A stretch of 16,592 nucleotides of DNA from JAVVTQ01 sp036653595. GTDB taxonomy: Bacteria > Bacillota > Clostridia > Oscillospirales > Ruminococcaceae. The stretch covers positions 1 through 16,592 of the forward strand of contig JAVVTQ010000035.1 in assembly GCA_036653595.1 (NCBI GenBank). Direction: 5' to 3'. Made by a program: the position numbers and the translations under genes. Below, piece after piece: positions 13,675 through 16,592 of the stretch. Under the pieces are notes generated by a model. It did no database searches and had not been told where the DNA came from. It saw only the letters and a program-made list of their open reading frames with translations. Within the stretch, counting starts at the first letter, position 1. Every line of letters begins with the position of its first letter.

Positions 13675-13766
13675 GAAGCGCGGGGGAGTCAAGAGGTACT
13701 CCTCTTGTCGTCAAGGGGTTGCGGGGGTGTCGGGGGCAAAAGGGGACGCATTCGAAACGTCCCCTT
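13671..13766. repeat. Cluster of three hairpins between arrays B and C
   Basis: GCGC-GAA-GCGC (13671-13681); CAAGAGG-TACT-CCTCTTG (13690-13707); and AAGGGGACG/CGTCCCCTT (13740-13748 with 13758-13766) around a loop containing TTCGAA. Between the last two lies a G-rich stretch with several runs of 4-5 G (about 13714-13736). The third palindrome resembles the GGGGACG...CGTCCCC palindromes that accompany RAYT-type transposases in many Firmicutes (recollection of the family, not tested). No transposase gene is in the window. Confidence 0.7.
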
Positions 13767-13905
13767 AGTCCCTGACAATAAAAGCCCTTGACCTCAAAGC
13801 CCTTGACCTAAAAGCCTTTGACCTAAAAGCCCTTGACCCTGATTTAAAATCCCCTGACCTTAATGCCCTTAATCCCTAATTTAAATGTCCCTGACCTAAA
13901 AGCCC
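13745..13905. repeat. Degenerate short-unit repeat array C
   Basis: Its first 50 nt (13745-13794) are identical to window positions 1-50. Units AAAGCCCTTGACCT or close variants end at 13794, 13809, 13824 and 13839/40, spaced 15-16 nt. A 21-nt step with GATTTAAAA reaches the core at 13856, then a decayed 37-nt interval (about 16 plus 21) reaches 13893. The array fades out before the pilT terminator. Confidence 0.87.
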
Positions 13906-13921
13906 ATAATCTTTTAATACC

Positions 13922-13963
13922 AAAAATAAAAGCCGATTTTGCATTTTACAAAATCAGCCTTTT
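13922..13963 (-). terminator. Intrinsic terminator after pilT
   Basis: On the minus strand, AAAAGGCTGATTTTG pairs with CAAAATCGGCTTTT (one bulged G, one G-U pair) around a short AT loop, then TTTTATTTTTG. It lies about 17 nt past the pilT stop and separates the pilus operon from the repeat arrays. Confidence 0.85.
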
Positions 13964-13979
13964 TTACTTATCAGAAACC

Positions 13980-15017
13980 TCAGCCAAGGTCTATAAACAT
14001 GTCGGCTGTCTCTCTTGTTATTTTTTGTGCAGAATATAAGTCTTCAATGCTGTCTCGCATCGTAATCATGCCGTTGTCACGGTTTTGATGCAGTTCTGCC
14101 GCAATCTGATTGATTTTGCTGTCGCGAATCATGTTTGCAATGGCAGGCGTGACATGCATGATTTCAAAAGCGGGCACAAGCATGCCTGAAACGGACGGAA
14201 GCAGCTGCTGACAGACAACAACTTTTAGCACAAGAGAGAGCTGTAGACGTATCTGCTGCTGCTGCTCCGAGGGAAAGACGTCAATGATGCGGTTTATTGT
14301 CTTTGCCACAGAGTTTGTATGGAGTGATGACAGAAGAAGCTGTCCGGTTTCAGCGGCCGTCATAGCAGTCCGGATAGTCTCAAAATCGCGCATTTCACCG
14401 AGAAGGATAACATCGGGAGATTGACGCAGAGAAGCGCGCAGCGCGATATCATAGCTTCTTGTATCGGAAAACACCTCGCGTTGGCTGACAATGCTCTTTT
14501 TGTGCTTGTGGATGAATTCCACCGGATCCTCCAACGTGATGATGTGGCAGTTGCGCGTTTCGTTTATGGCGTCCACAATGCAGGCGAGTGTCGTCGATTT
14601 ACCGCATCCTGCGGCGCCTGTGACCAGCACAAGGCCCTTAGTCAGCTTGCCGGTGTCGATTACAGAGCTCGGGATACCGAGCGTTTGCGGACGCGGAAGA
14701 TCGAACATGACAGTGCGAATGACAGATGCCAGAGTTCCTCGTTGGCGATATGCGTTGACTCTAAAGCGCCCGATATTGCTGATTGAAAGTGAAAAGTCGC
14801 AGTCACCGCCGGTCAAAAGTTCGTCAAATTTGGTTTTGTCCGTCGCCATGGAACACATTGCCTCAATAAGAGTGTGCGTGTCGTGCGGATGAAGAAGCAC
14901 ATCTGAAATCGGCGTGATTTTGCCGCCTATTTTATACGATATCGGAAGATTTGAGATGAGTATAATGTCCGAGGCCTTTGCATCGACAGCTCCTTTGAAA
15001 ATATCAATAATTTCCAT
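13980..15017 (-). CDS. pilT: Type IV pilus retraction ATPase, PilT-like
   Basis: A cytoplasmic hexameric secretion ATPase that powers pilus disassembly. The 345 residues have PilT length and lack the long N-terminus of PilB. Motifs: Walker A GAAGCGKST (134-142), Asp box ITLEDPVEF (160-168), Walker B DVILLGEMRD (202-211), His box SSLHTN (230-235). A segment matching the PilT-specific AIRNLIRE motif, AIANMIRDSKINQI, lies at 292-305 and separates it from PilB/GspE. I start at the ATG at 15017, with AGAGGGAAG upstream and MEIIDIFKGAVDAKASDI as opening; the frame extends to 15074. A gap of 128 nt separates it from the next upstream gene, with no clear terminator or promoter, so it is probably the last gene of the pilus operon. 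Confidence 0.92.
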   Translation of the reverse strand: MEIIDIFKGAVDAKASDIILISNLPISYKIGGKITPISDVLLHPHDTHTLIEAMCSMATDKTKFDELLTGGDCDFSLSISNIGRFRVNAYRQRGTLASVIRTVMFDLPRPQTLGIPSSVIDTGKLTKGLVLVTGAAGCGKSTTLACIVDAINETRNCHIITLEDPVEFIHKHKKSIVSQREVFSDTRSYDIALRASLRQSPDVILLGEMRDFETIRTAMTAAETGQLLLSSLHTNSVAKTINRIIDVFPSEQQQQIRLQLSLVLKVVVCQQLLPSVSGMLVPAFEIMHVTPAIANMIRDSKINQIAAELHQNRDNGMITMRDSIEDLYSAQKITRETADMFIDLG

Positions 15018-15145
15018 TGCGACTTCCCTCTGTTTGTTCTGTGTCGGCTTCATAAAATTTTTTCCGCTCCGCACAGACGTTTATTTCTGTCATTAAAAGC
15101 TCAAATGTGATTGCCAGTGGATATTTGTCTCATTTTCGGTCGCGC

Positions 15146-15592
15146 TCACCTGCTTTGGGACGATTCCCGCACTAAGCTGCTGACAATTTCATACTTCAGA
15201 ACAGACACCTCGCGGCTTGCATTGACTGCAACAGCAACGCTCATGTGACAGCATTCTCTCATCGGTGTCTCAAAGTAAGCGGTCACATTGCCGTTTGCTT
15301 GCGTCTCGATGCGCGCGTTTTCAACACAGGAAGATATTGCCTCTTGAACACTTTTTTGAGGTTTATGAGCAAGCTCGCCGATAAAAGAGGCGAGAAGCCG
15401 TTGGGCGTCAGCATCGCATTCAGAGCAAAGCAGCTGGTGCGCAGCGTTCTTTTTTGAAAGGCTGTCCTCTGCGGTGGCCTCCAAATGCGAGAGCACCGAA
15501 AAGACCGTGATGCAGAGCATAACGGTCAGCATCGCTATCGAGACTCCGACAATTCGCACCGGAAAGGACGGCGCCGCCCGTTTATTCTCCAT
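15146..15592 (-). CDS. Single-pass membrane protein in pilus cluster, unknown function
   Basis: 148 residues, unrecognised. A basic N-terminus (MENKRAAPSFPVR) is followed by one membrane helix (about 14-37) and a mostly polar remainder, probably outside the cell. It has several cysteines, including CSEC and a CC pair in MRECCHM, which is notable for an exported domain. The start at 15592 has GGAGGG 7 nt upstream and overlaps the preceding gene by 11 nt. The position between a pseudopilin-like gene and pilT suggests a role in pilus assembly, perhaps as a minor pilin-like or alignment subunit. It lacks a clear prepilin cleavage site (no Glu at +5 of the helix), so I do not call it a pilin. Confidence 0.75.
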   Translation of the reverse strand: MENKRAAPSFPVRIVGVSIAMLTVMLCITVFSVLSHLEATAEDSLSKKNAAHQLLCSECDADAQRLLASFIGELAHKPQKSVQEAISSCVENARIETQANGNVTAYFETPMRECCHMSVAVAVNASREVSVLKYEIVSSLVRESSQSR

Positions 15593-16028
15593 TGAAAGTC
15601 CCTCCAAAGGCGTCATATGCGCGGACAACGGGAACTGCGAAAACAGGCGCGCCTCCCTCTTTTGCGAGCGAAAGCTCTCCGTCGAGCAAAAAATCCGACA
15701 TATGATACCTAAAGGTCACAATATAAACAGCGTCACTTTCTCTGCATTTGGCAAAATCACCGTCGACAAATAGCGTGTATGTGTCGTTTTCGAAGCTTCC
15801 TTCCAAAATACTGTCCAACGACGCTTCGTCACCGTCAGAAGCCTTTATGCGTTCCGAAAGGGAATTGACATATTCAACGGCTGCGTCGCGCGCAAATATC
15901 TCTTCGCGAAGCTGCGAGGCTCTCAAAAGGAATCGCGCCGTGACAACAGCTGAGGATATGAATATCAAAAAAGCAAAGAGAAACTCCAAAAGCGCGAGCG
16001 CGGACTTATTGCTTGAATGCAACCTCAT
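15582..16028 (-). CDS. Pseudopilin-like (type IV prepilin-like) protein
   Basis: 148 residues. The N-terminus is short and basic (MRLHSSNKSA), followed by a hydrophobic helix starting LALLEFLFAFLIF. If prepilin peptidase cuts after Ala10, the Glu at position 15 is at +5, the residue typical of type IV pilins. Ala rather than Gly at -1 is allowed but less common. The rest is polar, fitting an exported minor pilin of PilV/GspI type. I start at the ATG at 16028, which overlaps the upstream stop as ATGA; a frame extension to 16055 is less likely. It is in an operon with the DUF4860-like gene upstream and the anchored protein downstream (11-nt overlap). The pilin call rests on this N-terminal pattern and context. 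Confidence 0.7.
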   Translation of the reverse strand: MRLHSSNKSALALLEFLFAFLIFISSAVVTARFLLRASQLREEIFARDAAVEYVNSLSERIKASDGDEASLDSILEGSFENDTYTLFVDGDFAKCRESDAVYIVTFRYHMSDFLLDGELSLAKEGGAPVFAVPVVRAYDAFGGTFNGE

Positions 16029-16507
16029 CGCGCACCTCCAAGTGCAGAGAGACACACAAAAGTGCTGCGCATCTCTGTGTCAACGCTGACGCTCACCGAC
16101 AAAAGATTGTCGTAAAGCTCCAAGCTGAGAGAGGAAACCTCAAGGATGCGCGTGCCCTGCATTTTGTCAAAGTCGGAGCCGGCAGCCGCAAACATCTCGT
16201 ACAGAGCGCCGTCCAAACAGTATATTGAGGTTGTATATACCTCGCCGCCTATTGTTTCGCCGATGACGAGCACCTCGGTTTCACCGTCTTGCACCAGCTC
16301 GACGCTGTTTGCCTTGTCGGCGCGCAGCTTGTTTTCAATATATGACAGTGCCGTGCGCAAAGTGTAGTTTTGCGATAGCTTTTTCGAGGAAGCGGCATAG
16401 GACTTTGCACAGACAGCGATGAGAGACAGCGCGACGATGGCAAAGGTGCAAAAGAGAATTAAAACAAAGGGCACGTCGAAAGAATGAGCTTTTTCGCGAC
16501 TGTTCAT
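16025..16507 (-). CDS. DUF4860-like protein of the type IV pilus cluster
   Basis: 160 residues. The start MNSREKAHSFDVPFVLILFC, one membrane helix (about 13-35) and the pattern LRTALSYIENKLRAD...GETIGGEVYTTSIYCLDGALYEMF match my recollection of the DUF4860 family of Clostridia, found in type IV pilus operons. The family has no established biochemical role that I know of. The exported part is mostly beta-rich by composition. The ATG at 16507 is preceded by a run of six G about 8 nt upstream, an acceptable ribosome binding site. It overlaps the next gene by 4 nt (ATGA), supporting one transcript. Confidence 0.75.
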   Translation of the reverse strand: MNSREKAHSFDVPFVLILFCTFAIVALSLIAVCAKSYAASSKKLSQNYTLRTALSYIENKLRADKANSVELVQDGETEVLVIGETIGGEVYTTSIYCLDGALYEMFAAAGSDFDKMQGTRILEVSSLSLELYDNLLSVSVSVDTEMRSTFVCLSALGGAR

Positions 16508-16530
16508 GCCTCGACCCCCCGCTTAATGTG

Positions 16531-16592
16531 TTATGACAACCCAAAACTGCGCTTTGAATACGCTTTATCATCAGTTTGTTGAAGCTTTGCTT
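16531..16592 (-). CDS. Possible 3' end of an upstream pilus-cluster gene (partial)
   Basis: One minus-strand frame enters from the window edge and ends at TAA (16531-16533), giving the tail AKLQQTDDKAYSKRSFGLS. The stop is 23 nt before the next start, a normal operon gap. A second frame is also open across the edge but runs through the next gene as a shadow. Only about 19 codons are visible, so the product cannot be named. Confidence 0.35.
   Translation of the reverse strand, partial: AKLQQTDDKAYSKRSFGLS

Overview
The window looks like a chromosomal segment of an endospore-forming member of the Clostridia (Bacillota), possibly the Oscillospirales or a neighbouring order. Evidence: a SpoIID-type sporulation protein, the Gram-positive block rpmH-rnpA-yidD-yidC-jag(khpB)-mnmE-mnmG, Gram-positive-type YidC and KhpB, and type IV pilus genes including a DUF4860-like protein. 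The taxonomic call is inference; no rRNA is present.

Layout. (1) 1-319: a degenerate repeat array (array A) and a terminator. (2) 320-3448, minus strand: citrate synthase, a polytopic membrane protein overlapping it by 4 nt, an unlisted 35-residue one-helix peptide (1135-1242), and a membrane protein with a zinc ribbon at each end. (3) 3569-4573, plus strand: spoIID, transcribed away from citrate synthase. (4) 4570-11914, minus strand: rpmH, rnpA, yidD, yidC, khpB, a terminator and a 349-nt gap, then mnmE, mnmG and a maltose-acetyltransferase-like gene where rsmG often sits. These genes cover ribosomal protein L34, RNase P protein, membrane protein insertion, RNA binding and tRNA U34 modification. 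A consensus sigma-A promoter (TTGACA-18-TATAAT) lies about 190 nt upstream of rpmH. (5) 12277-13368, plus strand: gcvT with its own promoter but no gcvH or gcvP beside it. (6) 13369-13925: a roughly 550-nt non-coding block with arrays B and C, three hairpins and an imperfect 33-nt direct repeat. (7) 13980-16592, minus strand: a type IV pilus cluster with a DUF4860-like protein, a pseudopilin-like protein, a one-helix anchored protein and a PilT-type ATPase, plus the possible tail of another gene at the edge.

The most unusual signal is the repeat family. Three arrays are built on the word AAAGCCCTTGACCT with two recurring periods, 14-16 nt and 21 nt. The 21-nt unit carries an extra AT-rich segment, usually TAATTTAAA. 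Arrays A and C begin with the same 50 bp, 13.7 kb apart, containing a GGGGACG...CGTCCCC palindrome. I do not recognise this as a named element. It could be a REP/RAYT-like mobile repeat, a protein-binding (iteron-like) array, or simple slippage expansion. Translation offers no explanation, because the 14- and 15-nt steps shift the frame.
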